The notes under the pieces were generated by a model. It did no database searches. It was not told where the DNA came from and saw nothing but the letters and a program-made list of their open reading frames with translations. From Bacteroidales bacterium (GTDB taxonomy: Bacteria > Bacteroidota > Bacteroidia > Bacteroidales > UBA932), in contig JAGBSL010000015.1 of the NCBI GenBank assembly GCA_017631875.1, forward strand, positions 1 through 64,000: a stretch of 64,000 nucleotides of DNA. Direction: 5' to 3'. A program made the position numbers and the translations under genes. Positions within the stretch are counted from its first letter, which is position 1; every line of letters begins with the position of its first letter. This document shows, piece by piece, positions 32,679 to 40,152 of the stretch.

Positions 32679-35356
32679 TAGTTAACACCGAGTTTTCTAA
32701 GGATCTTAGCTGAAGTCTCGTCAACCATATCCTTGGTTACTACATTTGCCTTCTCTACGAACTTGTGCTTAGGAAGTTCCTTGATCTCAAAGTCAGTCAT
32801 TGACTTCATGATAGAAACTGAAGGCATATCCACAACTGGAGTTCCATCAACGCTCACTGCCTCTACGCATGTTGGAGCAGCATAAACTGCAGCAGCCGAC
32901 TTAGCAGGCTCAGTCCATCCTCTTGTAAGAACGATGTCTGTGAGAACTGTTGCAAGAAGCTCGAGCTCGCCTGTCTGAGGCTGAACACCAAGAGCGTTCA
33001 TGTAATATGAATAGTTCTGCTTGCTGTCTGAGAGAACGATAGGCTTGATGGTAATCGTGTTAAGGTCAGATGAAATCTCAACAGGGAATCCTGGGTATGC
33101 ATCGTTTGCATCGTAGAATGCAGTGCCGTTACCTACACCAGCAACATAGAAAGGATATCCTGGCCAGTTGCTCATAGGAGGCATGAACATAGAGTGGAAT
33201 GGAACGATTACGCTGCCATCCTCAAGTACCTGGAGATACCACTTTGGACCGAAGTCATAAAGAAGCTGAGCCACGCTCACCGAGCTATAGTCTGTAGCGA
33301 CGAAGAGGTCGTATGGAGAGCGGTACTCGAGCCTGTTCACACCATTCTGCGCTGCAGTAGGGTCAAAGTCCATGAAGCCGTTGCAGAGGAGTCTGTTCTG
33401 GCCCTGGAGACGATACTCAGTGAAGTGGTCAGAGAGTTCCTTGAGTTCTTCGAACATACCGTCAACCTCTTCCTTAGACTTACCGGTACCATCAGCCTTC
33501 TTGTAAAGATCGTAGACGCTTGGATCAAGTGTTTCAGGAAGTTCAGGAGCTGAAGCAGAAATGTTGATCTTGGACTTGTGAGTTACGTTGTACTCCACAA
33601 CAGACTCGTCCTCGAGTTTCTGCATTGCCTTAAGAGTAGCTGTCGCTGTCCAGTCACCCTCGAGCTGAGTGAAGAGATCCGAGTTCACTGCAGGGAGCTT
33701 GTCAGCCATCGGAGACTTGTAATCTGCCCAAGCAGCTGTATTTGTCTCATCGATGACGTTGAATGTGTACTCGTCGTTGCATCCGTAAACAGCCATACGC
33801 GTAACCTCACCGTCGAGGGTAGGGAACGAGAGTGTGAGACCGTCCTTAGAATTGATTGCAGCGATCTCCTCTGAAGTGAATGTCCATCCGAGGTTCTTGA
33901 GAAGTGACGGATAAGTATAGTCCGCATTGAACATCTTCTCGAACTCTGTAGCATAGTTACATACCCAGTATGCACCCATGATAGGCTGAACATTACCCTT
34001 AGAGTCTGCTGCTGTCTTGATATTGAATGCTGCAGTGTATGGGTCAGCAGACTCGACTGGAGTCACCTCGATCACAGGAGCCACCTTGGTCTTCTCCTTA
34101 GCCTTGAACTCCTTGTGTACGAATCTCTGGCTTGCACCATCAGAGTCGCCGAATACAGTCATCAGCACATGGTATGTATTTCCACCTGTAAGAGGCTCGC
34201 TGAAGTTGCGTGCTGCGTTGATTGCGATATCCTCGGTAACAGGATATACTCCCCACTCATAGAATGCGATATATGAAGTAAGGAACCACTGGTACCACTC
34301 CTCCTTACCACCGAGGTAAGTAGAAAGGATCTGGTTGTATGTCATATCGTCGAGTACCATATAGAAATATGAGTACGCGTCATCATCCATTGTGAAGTAG
34401 ATCATTGCATCAGTCACTCCGATCTCGTCCTCTGGAATATCGATCTCTACAGTAGCATCGCATGGAACAGGCTCCTTAGTGAAGAACTCCTTGTACTGGA
34501 ACGCTCCGTGCCATGTCTGGGTCTTTCTGTCATAGCAAGGGATTGACCATGAATCTCTTGTAGGCTGGGTATAACCTACAACCGCATTATACTCGTCTGG
34601 AGTACCATAGCGGCACTCACCTGCAAAGAAGATGGTAGGCTCACCTGGAACCATAGGGTCGTGGATGTCGATCATCTCACCTGTCTCAGCGTCATATACC
34701 GGCTCACCGTTCTCATCGAGAAGAACAACGTTCTCGTCATTCCAAACGAATGTAGAGTCTGTAAACATGTGGCCCTCATATGGGTTACCGTTAGACGCTA
34801 CCGCCTGCATACCGACATCGCCTACGCTCTTCGAGCTTGACATGAGGTTGTACCATGCAAGAGGCATCGAACCTGTACGGATCACATTTCCTCTGTCCTT
34901 AGTTGCCTGAGGTACAGTGATGTGCACCTTGTAACCATCATAGTATGTCTCAACGATTGTAATCATCTCGTCGAACTCATACTTCTTGGTCTTGAAGTCA
35001 AGGACCACCTTTTCAGAGAAGTTTGCATCGTCAAGTTTAGCGACAGCGTAAAGATGGTACTCCTTGTCCTGCCAGATGCCCTCTGTAATCTTGAGTGTCT
35101 GGCCTGGAGTTACATTTACAACTGTTCCGGTAGCGAAGAGAACCGCAGGAGTCACAAGCTGAGCATCCTCAGTTACAATATACGCCATCTCCAAAGCCTT
35201 AGGCGCAGTTACGAATACCTCAACGTAGTCTGCACCTACATTTTTCACTGAAAGTGAAAAGTCGCCTGTTCCATCCTCCTGCTTCACACAGCCGGCAATG
35301 ATACCGCAGAACGCAAGAAGCGAGATCAGAAGCGACACATTAAAAAACTTTTTCAT
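32678..35356 (-). CDS. Large lipoprotein partner of an Omp28 protein, unknown function
   Basis: 892 residues. A lipoprotein signal ends at C23 (IIAGCVKQE), with the same CVKQE start as the BACON lipoprotein at 10532. Several beta-rich FN3-like units follow, for example VKNVGADYVEVFVTAPKAL near 38 and ATVEIDIPEDEIGVTDAMI near 305. The region around 570-790 has a lipocalin-like feel (LEGDWTATATLKAM, WYLQVLEDGSVIVPF). It is Tyr-, Asp- and Glu-rich. First gene of a two-gene operon with an Omp28 protein. Gene order is reversed relative to the other Omp28/large-lipoprotein pairs (large gene first). No catalytic motif recognised. Confidence 0.75.
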   Translation of the reverse strand: MKKFFNVSLLISLLAFCGIIAGCVKQEDGTGDFSLSVKNVGADYVEVFVTAPKALEMAYIVTEDAQLVTPAVLFATGTVVNVTPGQTLKITEGIWQDKEYHLYAVAKLDDANFSEKVVLDFKTKKYEFDEMITIVETYYDGYKVHITVPQATKDRGNVIRTGSMPLAWYNLMSSSKSVGDVGMQAVASNGNPYEGHMFTDSTFVWNDENVVLLDENGEPVYDAETGEMIDIHDPMVPGEPTIFFAGECRYGTPDEYNAVVGYTQPTRDSWSIPCYDRKTQTWHGAFQYKEFFTKEPVPCDATVEIDIPEDEIGVTDAMIYFTMDDDAYSYFYMVLDDMTYNQILSTYLGGKEEWYQWFLTSYIAFYEWGVYPVTEDIAINAARNFSEPLTGGNTYHVLMTVFGDSDGASQRFVHKEFKAKEKTKVAPVIEVTPVESADPYTAAFNIKTAADSKGNVQPIMGAYWVCNYATEFEKMFNADYTYPSLLKNLGWTFTSEEIAAINSKDGLTLSFPTLDGEVTRMAVYGCNDEYTFNVIDETNTAAWADYKSPMADKLPAVNSDLFTQLEGDWTATATLKAMQKLEDESVVEYNVTHKSKINISASAPELPETLDPSVYDLYKKADGTGKSKEEVDGMFEELKELSDHFTEYRLQGQNRLLCNGFMDFDPTAAQNGVNRLEYRSPYDLFVATDYSSVSVAQLLYDFGPKWYLQVLEDGSVIVPFHSMFMPPMSNWPGYPFYVAGVGNGTAFYDANDAYPGFPVEISSDLNTITIKPIVLSDSKQNYSYYMNALGVQPQTGELELLATVLTDIVLTRGWTEPAKSAAAVYAAPTCVEAVSVDGTPVVDMPSVSIMKSMTDFEIKELPKHKFVEKANVVTKDMVDETSAKILRKLGVN

Positions 35357-35408
35357 CTATTTTATTTGGTTTTGATTGATAATTTTCAAACGCCTCAAAA
35401 TATCGCGG

Positions 35409-35443
35409 CAAAGATAAACTTTTTTTGCAGATTTCCAATCAAA
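35409..35443 (-). promoter_or_regulatory. Promoter for the large lipoprotein-omp28 pair
   Basis: On the minus strand TATCTTTG (35409-35416) matches TAnnTTTG. A TTTG at 35440-35443 lies 23 bases upstream, slightly longer than the usual spacing. The start codon at 35356 is 52 bases downstream. It lies in the 165-base divergent space shared with purB. Confidence 0.65.
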
Positions 35444-35488
35444 CTCACTGCGAGTGATGGAATTATACTATTATTTACATCTTTTTGC

Positions 35489-35496
35489 TATCTTTG
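35489..35496 (+). promoter_or_regulatory. -7 promoter element TATCTTTG of purB
   Basis: Exact TAnnTTTG match, 25 bases upstream of the chosen purB start. It lies inside a longer open frame, which argues that the upstream Met of that frame is not used. No well-spaced -33 TTTG is seen. Confidence 0.7.
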
Positions 35497-35521
35497 CAGC
35501 GCAAATTCTAAAAGAACGCAA

Positions 35522-36862
35522 ATGGACAATCATTCACTTTTGGCAGTATCGCCTATCGACGGACGTTATTCACGTCAGACAGAACCACTTAGAGAGTATT
35601 TCAGCGAGTATGCACTGATCAAGTACCGCGTTCGCGTGGAGATCGAGTATTTCATCGCGCTTTGTCAGATTCCTCTTCCGCAGCTCGCGGATTTCGACTC
35701 ATCGAAATTCGAGGCGCTCAGGGACATCTACAGAAACATGACTCCAGAGGACGCTGCCAAGGTGAAGGAGATCGAGAAGGTTACAAACCACGACGTGAAG
35801 GCAGTGGAGTACTTCATCAAGGACCGCTTCAAGGAGATGGACATCATGAAATGGGGCGAGTTCGTGCACTTCGGCCTCACATCACAGGACATCAACAACA
35901 CATCTGTTCCGCTTTCGTTCAAGGAAGCTATCGACGAGAGTTTCATGCCGCTTCTCAAGGAGGTCCTCGGACTTATCAAGGGCATGGCGGCAGATTGGGC
36001 AGAGATTCCTATGCTTGCAAAGACTCACGGCCAGCCGGCTTCCCCTACACGCGTAGGCAAGGAGTTCAACGTATTCGTTGTACGTCTTGAGGAGCAGATC
36101 CGTCAGTTCGAGCAGCTCACTTACCCTGCAAAGTTCGGTGGCGCTACAGGTAACATGAACGCACACAAGGTCGCTTATCCTGCAGTTGACTGGATCCAGT
36201 TCGGAAATGATTTCGTCGCTTCTCTCGGTCTTAAGAGGTCATTCCCTACAACTCAGATCGAACACTACGACAACCTCGCATCGCTTTTCGACTGCCTGCG
36301 CCGCATCAACACTATCCTGATCGATTTCGCACGCGACATCTGGACATATATATCTATGGAGTATTTCCGCCAGAAGGTGAAGGCGGGAGAGGTAGGATCA
36401 TCTGCAATGCCGCACAAGGTCAACCCTATTGACTTTGAAAACGCAGAAGGTAACTTCGGAGTGGCAAACGCACTTTATACTCACCTTTCGATGAAGCTTC
36501 CTATTTCACGCCTGCAGCGTGACCTGACAGACTCGACGGTTCTCCGCAATATCGGAATGCCGCTTGCACACTCGATGATTTCATTGAATTCATTGAAGAA
36601 GGGTCTTGGCAAGCTCATCCTCAACGAAGATGCTCTCCGCGCCGACCTTGAAAGGAACTGGGCTGTGGTTGCAGAGGCGATCCAGACAATCCTCCGCAGA
36701 GAAAATTACCCGAACCCTTACGAGACGCTCAAGGCGCTGACTCGTACAGGCGCGGGTATCAATCATGAGGTGATCGCCGAGTTCATCGAGACTCTTGAGG
36801 TTTCAGAATCCGTCAAGGAGGAGCTCAGGGTCATCACTCCTTGGACATACACAGGATTTTAA
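35522..36862 (+). CDS. purB: Adenylosuccinate lyase
   Basis: 446 residues from the ATG at 35522 (MDNHSLLAVSPIDGRYS), the conserved N terminus of the long PurB subfamily. The frame extends 52 codons further upstream but crosses the promoter. It cleaves SAICAR and adenylosuccinate in purine synthesis. Visible motifs are FGLTSQDINNTS (catalytic His region), TPAKTHGQPA-like MLAKTHGQPASPT, and the fumarase/aspartase signature GSSAMPHKVNP at residues 292-302. Single gene, ending in a convergent terminator shared with the FtsB-like gene. Codon use is strongly biased, as expected for a highly expressed housekeeping gene. Confidence 0.97.
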   Translation: MDNHSLLAVSPIDGRYSRQTEPLREYFSEYALIKYRVRVEIEYFIALCQIPLPQLADFDSSKFEALRDIYRNMTPEDAAKVKEIEKVTNHDVKAVEYFIKDRFKEMDIMKWGEFVHFGLTSQDINNTSVPLSFKEAIDESFMPLLKEVLGLIKGMAADWAEIPMLAKTHGQPASPTRVGKEFNVFVVRLEEQIRQFEQLTYPAKFGGATGNMNAHKVAYPAVDWIQFGNDFVASLGLKRSFPTTQIEHYDNLASLFDCLRRINTILIDFARDIWTYISMEYFRQKVKAGEVGSSAMPHKVNPIDFENAEGNFGVANALYTHLSMKLPISRLQRDLTDSTVLRNIGMPLAHSMISLNSLKKGLGKLILNEDALRADLERNWAVVAEAIQTILRRENYPNPYETLKALTRTGAGINHEVIAEFIETLEVSESVKEELRVITPWTYTGF

Positions 36863-36872
36863 TCCATCTCAA

Positions 36873-36953
36873 CCCCCTGTCACTTCGTGACATCCCCCTT
36901 TTAGGGGGAATTTCGGCCCTGCCCGGGCCGGTCTGCGAAAACCAGAGGTTTTC
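36873..36953. repeat. Cluster of short hairpins between purB and the FtsB-like gene
   Basis: The convergent space holds TGTCAC-TTC-GTGACA (36878-36892), CCCCC-TTTTA-GGGGG (36894-36908), a GGCC/CCCGGGCC GC-rich segment, and GAAAACC-AGA-GGTTTTC (36937-36953). The first two form a C5-TGTCAC-type element that looks like a dispersed extragenic palindromic unit. No coding potential was seen. Confidence 0.55.
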
Positions 36954-36960
36954 TTGACTT

Positions 36961-36995
36961 AAAAGATAGAAACAACCGGGTTGTTTCTATCTTTT
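36961..36995. terminator. Bidirectional terminator between purB and the FtsB-like gene
   Basis: The perfect 17-bp arms 36961-36977 and 36979-36995 share a G centre (effective loop CCGGG), with A4 and T6 edges. The stop codon and last codons of the FtsB-like gene lie within the right arm. Confidence 0.85.
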
Positions 36996-37304
36996 TTCTA
37001 TAACATACACATCTTCACCTTCTTCAGAGAAGCGATATTGCTCCCTGGCGAATTTTTCTAATGTATCCAGGTCGGTGACGCGCTGGTCAATGCTGCCGTC
37101 CATCTCTTCGATCTGACGCTTGTACTCCTCGATCTGCGCCTCCTGGCGTCTGAGTTCCTTCTTGGCATCGATCCAATGGAAGATGGTGTTTCCACGACCG
37201 AACATCCACGAAAACACAAAAACAACGAGCACGACTGTCACAAACCAAGCGAATTTACGGCGTTCGCCTGTGTATAGACTCTTTATCTTATCCCAAATTT
37301 CCAT
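36987..37304 (-). CDS. FtsB/DivIC-family septum formation protein
   Basis: 105 residues from the ATG at 37304 (MEIWDKIKSLYTGERR). A TTG eight codons upstream is rejected because it lies inside the -7 promoter element. A short cytoplasmic tail is followed by one membrane helix (about 19-36: FAWFVTVVLVVFVFSWMF) and a coiled coil (about 48-75: DAKKELRRQEAQIEEYKRQI). It ends with the DivIC-type segment LEKFAREQYRF. These proteins link the early and late divisome at midcell. It is a single gene, divergent from the nucleotidyltransferase at 37410. Confidence 0.9.
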   Translation of the reverse strand: MEIWDKIKSLYTGERRKFAWFVTVVLVVFVFSWMFGRGNTIFHWIDAKKELRRQEAQIEEYKRQIEEMDGSIDQRVTDLDTLEKFAREQYRFSEEGEDVYVIEKR

Positions 37305-37325
37305 AGCTTTTTCGTTATAGCTTGA

Positions 37326-37343
37326 CAAATTTAATTAAATTTG
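37326..37343. promoter_or_regulatory. Back-to-back -7 elements in a perfect 18-bp palindrome
   Basis: CAAATTTAATTAAATTTG reads TAAATTTG on the plus strand (37336-37343) and on the minus strand (37326-37333). Both match TAnnTTTG, facing away from each other. The minus one would drive the FtsB-like gene with a leader of about 15 bases; the plus one drives the gene at 37410. Confidence 0.65.
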
Positions 37344-37381
37344 AAAGATTTTTGAGGTCTGACCTCAAAAATCTTTCAAAT
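37339..37381. repeat. 21-bp-arm perfect inverted repeat in a divergent promoter region
   Basis: Arms 37339-37359 and 37361-37381 are exact reverse complements around a single T, overlapping the plus-strand -7 element. It would fold as a long hairpin in the leader of the gene at 37410. No U-tract follows, so it is not an ordinary terminator. Confidence 0.85.
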
Positions 37382-37409
37382 AGAAAACAAATTTTAACCA
37401 ACAATAATC

Positions 37410-38342
37410 ATGAAACCAACACTTCTGGTGCTTGCTGCCGGCATGGGCAGCCGCTACGGCGGACTTAAGCAGATGGACGGCCTCGGCCCTAACGGAGAAA
37501 CCATCATCGACTACTCGATCTACGACGCAGTTGAAGCCGGATTCGGCAAAGTCGTATACATCGTAAGAGAGTATTTCAAAGAAGACATGATCAAACGTGT
37601 TCAAGAAAGATATAGCAACGTCACCTGTCCGGACGGTGAGACCCTCAAGTTCGAGTTCGTAACTCAGGAGCTTAACAAGATTCCAGAGGGATTCACCCTC
37701 AATCCTGAGCGCGAGAAGCCATGGGGTACAGCACACGCAGTCCTTATGGCAGCAGAAGTGATCAACGAACCTTTCGCTGTGATCAACGGTGACGACTACT
37801 ACGGAAAGCACTCATTCAAGGTGCTCGCTGACTGGCTCAAGGCTCACGAGGGCAAGACAGGAGAATACTGCCTCGTAGGCTTCGAACTCCAGAACACACT
37901 TTCGGAGTCAGGTGCCGTATCAAGAGGTATCTGCACTACCGGAGCTGACGGTTACCTTACAACCGTAGTAGAACACCACAAGATCGCCCGCGCAGAGGAT
38001 GGCAAGGTATACGGTGAGAACAGCATCACAGGAGAGACTGTAGAGGTAGACGGACTTGCAAACTGCTCTATGAACATGTGGGGATTCACTCCTGACTACT
38101 TCGCAAAGAGCGCCGAGATATTCAAGACCTTCCTCGCAAAGAGCGGTAACGAGCTCAAGTCAGAGTTCTACATCCCATACGCTATCGACAGCATGATCAA
38201 GGACGGCACAGGCAAGACTGAAGTCCTCAACACAACATCACGCTGGTTCGGAGTGACATTCAAGGAAGACAGACCTGGCGTCGTAGCCAAGTTCCAGGAG
38301 TTCGCTGACCAGGGAATCTACCCTACTCCTTTATATAAATAA
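37410..38342 (+). CDS. Sugar nucleotidyltransferase-family protein
   Basis: 310 residues. The GT-A nucleotidyltransferase signature LVLAAGMGSRYGGLKQMDGL is at residues 5-24. VINGDDYYGK near 128 carries the metal-binding Asp pair. Such enzymes transfer a nucleoside monophosphate from NTP to a sugar phosphate. Substrate is not predictable: the GGLKQ variant differs from RmlA or GlmU. It is followed one base after its stop by a CPBP protease gene. Soluble cytosolic protein with no signal. Its long leader contains the 21-bp-arm inverted repeat. Confidence 0.88.
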   Translation: MKPTLLVLAAGMGSRYGGLKQMDGLGPNGETIIDYSIYDAVEAGFGKVVYIVREYFKEDMIKRVQERYSNVTCPDGETLKFEFVTQELNKIPEGFTLNPEREKPWGTAHAVLMAAEVINEPFAVINGDDYYGKHSFKVLADWLKAHEGKTGEYCLVGFELQNTLSESGAVSRGICTTGADGYLTTVVEHHKIARAEDGKVYGENSITGETVEVDGLANCSMNMWGFTPDYFAKSAEIFKTFLAKSGNELKSEFYIPYAIDSMIKDGTGKTEVLNTTSRWFGVTFKEDRPGVVAKFQEFADQGIYPTPLYK

Positions 38343-38343
38343 T

Positions 38344-39243
38344 ATGGGATTTTTCAAAAGACATTCGAGAAGAGGTTCATACGACCTCTTCTCGACTTAT
38401 AATTACTTCGTCCCGGATATTTCCGAGCTGATCTGGATAGTCGTGCTCTTCCTCGTCGGAATGTTCCTGGGAGGCATCATAACAGCAGCACTTACCTTCC
38501 TGATCTCTCCGGAATTCGCCACAACATACGGTATGGTGATCATGTATCCTGTCCAGTTCATCCCTGCAATGCTCTACGCTTCTGCAAAGAGCCGCAGAAA
38601 CGAAGGATTCGAGAAAGGATACGCACTGGACAGCCAGAACTTCGGAGGAAGAAAGGGATCGAGCATGGCATTGATAGTCAGCGCTATGGCAGTCGCCGGA
38701 GCTTTCGTAATCGAGCCGATAAGCATGCTGCTTCCGGAAATGTCGGAGATAATGAAGGCAGCCATGAAGATGCTGCTGGACGGTCCTGTGTGGATTGTGC
38801 TGATCTCCGTTTCAATCTTCGCTCCATTCTTTGAAGAGTGGCTATGCAGGGGTATCATCCTCCGCGGCCTGCTCAAGAAGGTGAAGCCGGCATGGGCAAT
38901 CGTGATCTCTGCCGCAATCTTCGGACTTATCCACGGGAACCTCTGGCAGGCAATCCCTGCATTCATCATCGGAGTCATCCTCGGATATGTATACTACAAG
39001 ACAGGGTCATTGAAGCTCACAATGCTGATGCACTGCGTCAACAATACCCTGTCCGTAATCGTCAGCAGAATCCCAGTCTTCGAGGACGTGGAATTCTTTG
39101 CGGAAGTCATGAGCCCTTGGGCTTATGTGCTTGTGATTCTTGCTTTTGCCGCAGTATTGGCAAGCGGCCTTGTAATCATGAGGTCAATCCCTCTGAAAGA
39201 GGACAACCTCGGAGGATGCGACGCTATAGATTCAAGCTTCTAA
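38344..39243 (+). CDS. CPBP-family intramembrane glutamic endopeptidase
   Basis: 299 residues with about seven to eight membrane segments. The CPBP/Abi motif EEWLCRG (E164, E165, R169) lies at the start of one helix. It is followed by GLIHGNLWQAIPAFIIGVI (catalytic His) and LTMLMHCVNNTL with the second His/Asn motif. These are Rce1-like membrane proteases whose substrates are mostly unknown. The start is one base after the preceding stop. Its 3' end overlaps the convergent MurU-like gene by 20 bases, which leaves no room for a terminator between them. Confidence 0.92.
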   Translation: MGFFKRHSRRGSYDLFSTYNYFVPDISELIWIVVLFLVGMFLGGIITAALTFLISPEFATTYGMVIMYPVQFIPAMLYASAKSRRNEGFEKGYALDSQNFGGRKGSSMALIVSAMAVAGAFVIEPISMLLPEMSEIMKAAMKMLLDGPVWIVLISVSIFAPFFEEWLCRGIILRGLLKKVKPAWAIVISAAIFGLIHGNLWQAIPAFIIGVILGYVYYKTGSLKLTMLMHCVNNTLSVIVSRIPVFEDVEFFAEVMSPWAYVLVILAFAAVLASGLVIMRSIPLKEDNLGGCDAIDSSF

Positions 39244-39994
39244 GCATGTCCTCAGCCTGTTTGAGGCTGTCCAGCTTACCGACATCAAGCATTTTAAGAT
39301 CATTCGATAAAGCTCCGTATATCGGAGCTTTTTTCATTGCCCAGAGATAGAAATCCACAATCGGGAATCTGACTCCTGCCTGCGGATCCGCTTCAAGCCC
39401 TTTCTCTTCCACATACATATCCATCAGTCCGAAAACCGTGTCCGACATGACGTGGATACCTGAAAACGGGAAGGCGAGACACTGATCTTCCGTGAGCGTG
39501 TCTTCCGAGAGTATCACCTCGCCTGTGACATTGTTCTTCCAACCGACCAGCAGCATGGTCTCCGGATCGAAAAGGAAGCTGCGGGATGACTTGCGGTCGC
39601 TCACCATAAGCGTAGCCACCGCCTCCGGACGCACCTGGTCGGAAAGCCATTTAAGATCGGCATTGGAAAACACATCAACGTTATGTATCAGGAAATGGCC
39701 GCAGCCTTCAAGATATCTGCGCGCATGAAGCACGGCTCCGCCAGTTTCGAGGAGCATGGCCCTCTCATCACTGACATGCATCGGCATTATTTCCTGCTCC
39801 GAAACCCAACCCTCGATCTGATCGGCGAAATGGTGCACATTGACCACAGCCTCCTCCACCCCGAAGCTCTTCAGCCTCGCAGTCACATGTTCGATAAGCG
39901 GTTTGCCGCACACCGGCACCATCGCCTTCGGCATCGTATCAGTTATCGGTTTCAGACGGGTTCCCAGACCCGCTGCGAATATAAGAGCTTTCAT
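39224..39994 (-). CDS. MurU-like sugar-1-phosphate nucleotidyltransferase
   Basis: 256 residues. ALIFAAGLGTRLKPITDTMP at 3-22, then PKAMVPVCGKPLIEHV, is the nucleotidyltransferase signature. HNVDVFSNAD near 103 holds the metal-binding Asp. Best fit is MurU (N-acetylmuramate-1-phosphate uridylyltransferase) because the adjacent upstream gene encodes an AmgK-like sugar kinase. Together these would return MurNAc to UDP-MurNAc without de novo synthesis. There are 158 bases between them, with no clear promoter or structure. Alternative: another hexose-1-phosphate nucleotidyltransferase. Confidence 0.85.
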   Translation of the reverse strand: MKALIFAAGLGTRLKPITDTMPKAMVPVCGKPLIEHVTARLKSFGVEEAVVNVHHFADQIEGWVSEQEIMPMHVSDERAMLLETGGAVLHARRYLEGCGHFLIHNVDVFSNADLKWLSDQVRPEAVATLMVSDRKSSRSFLFDPETMLLVGWKNNVTGEVILSEDTLTEDQCLAFPFSGIHVMSDTVFGLMDMYVEEKGLEADPQAGVRFPIVDFYLWAMKKAPIYGALSNDLKMLDVGKLDSLKQAEDMLRSLNL

Positions 39995-40152
39995 ATTTTC
40001 GGACCTTATATGTTCTATTTATCGTTGATATTCTATCACTTTATGGAAGGGTGGTGGAGGCGTTTCGTCTAAGTACCTGACCACCAGCAACTTGATTCAG
40101 TATCCTGCCTTCCTTGACATGCAGGACATATCAGTAACACACTGAGTATCAG

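Noticed and set aside
35366..35521. Upstream extension of the purB reading frame by 52 codons
   Set aside because: It crosses the TATCTTTG promoter element and the conserved PurB N terminus begins at 35522.
37305..37328. TTG start of the FtsB-like gene eight codons upstream
   Set aside because: The TTG is part of the TAAATTTG -7 element; the ATG at 37304 leaves a short but normal leader.
37339..37381. Intrinsic terminator reading of the 21-bp-arm inverted repeat
   Set aside because: It lies in a divergent promoter region with no upstream gene to terminate, and lacks a U-tract after the stem.
39995..40152. Possible small RNA or eroded gene in the 158-base gap between the kinase-RapZ fusion and the MurU-like gene
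   Set aside because: No stable hairpin, tRNA-like fold, promoter element or conserved reading frame could be seen.
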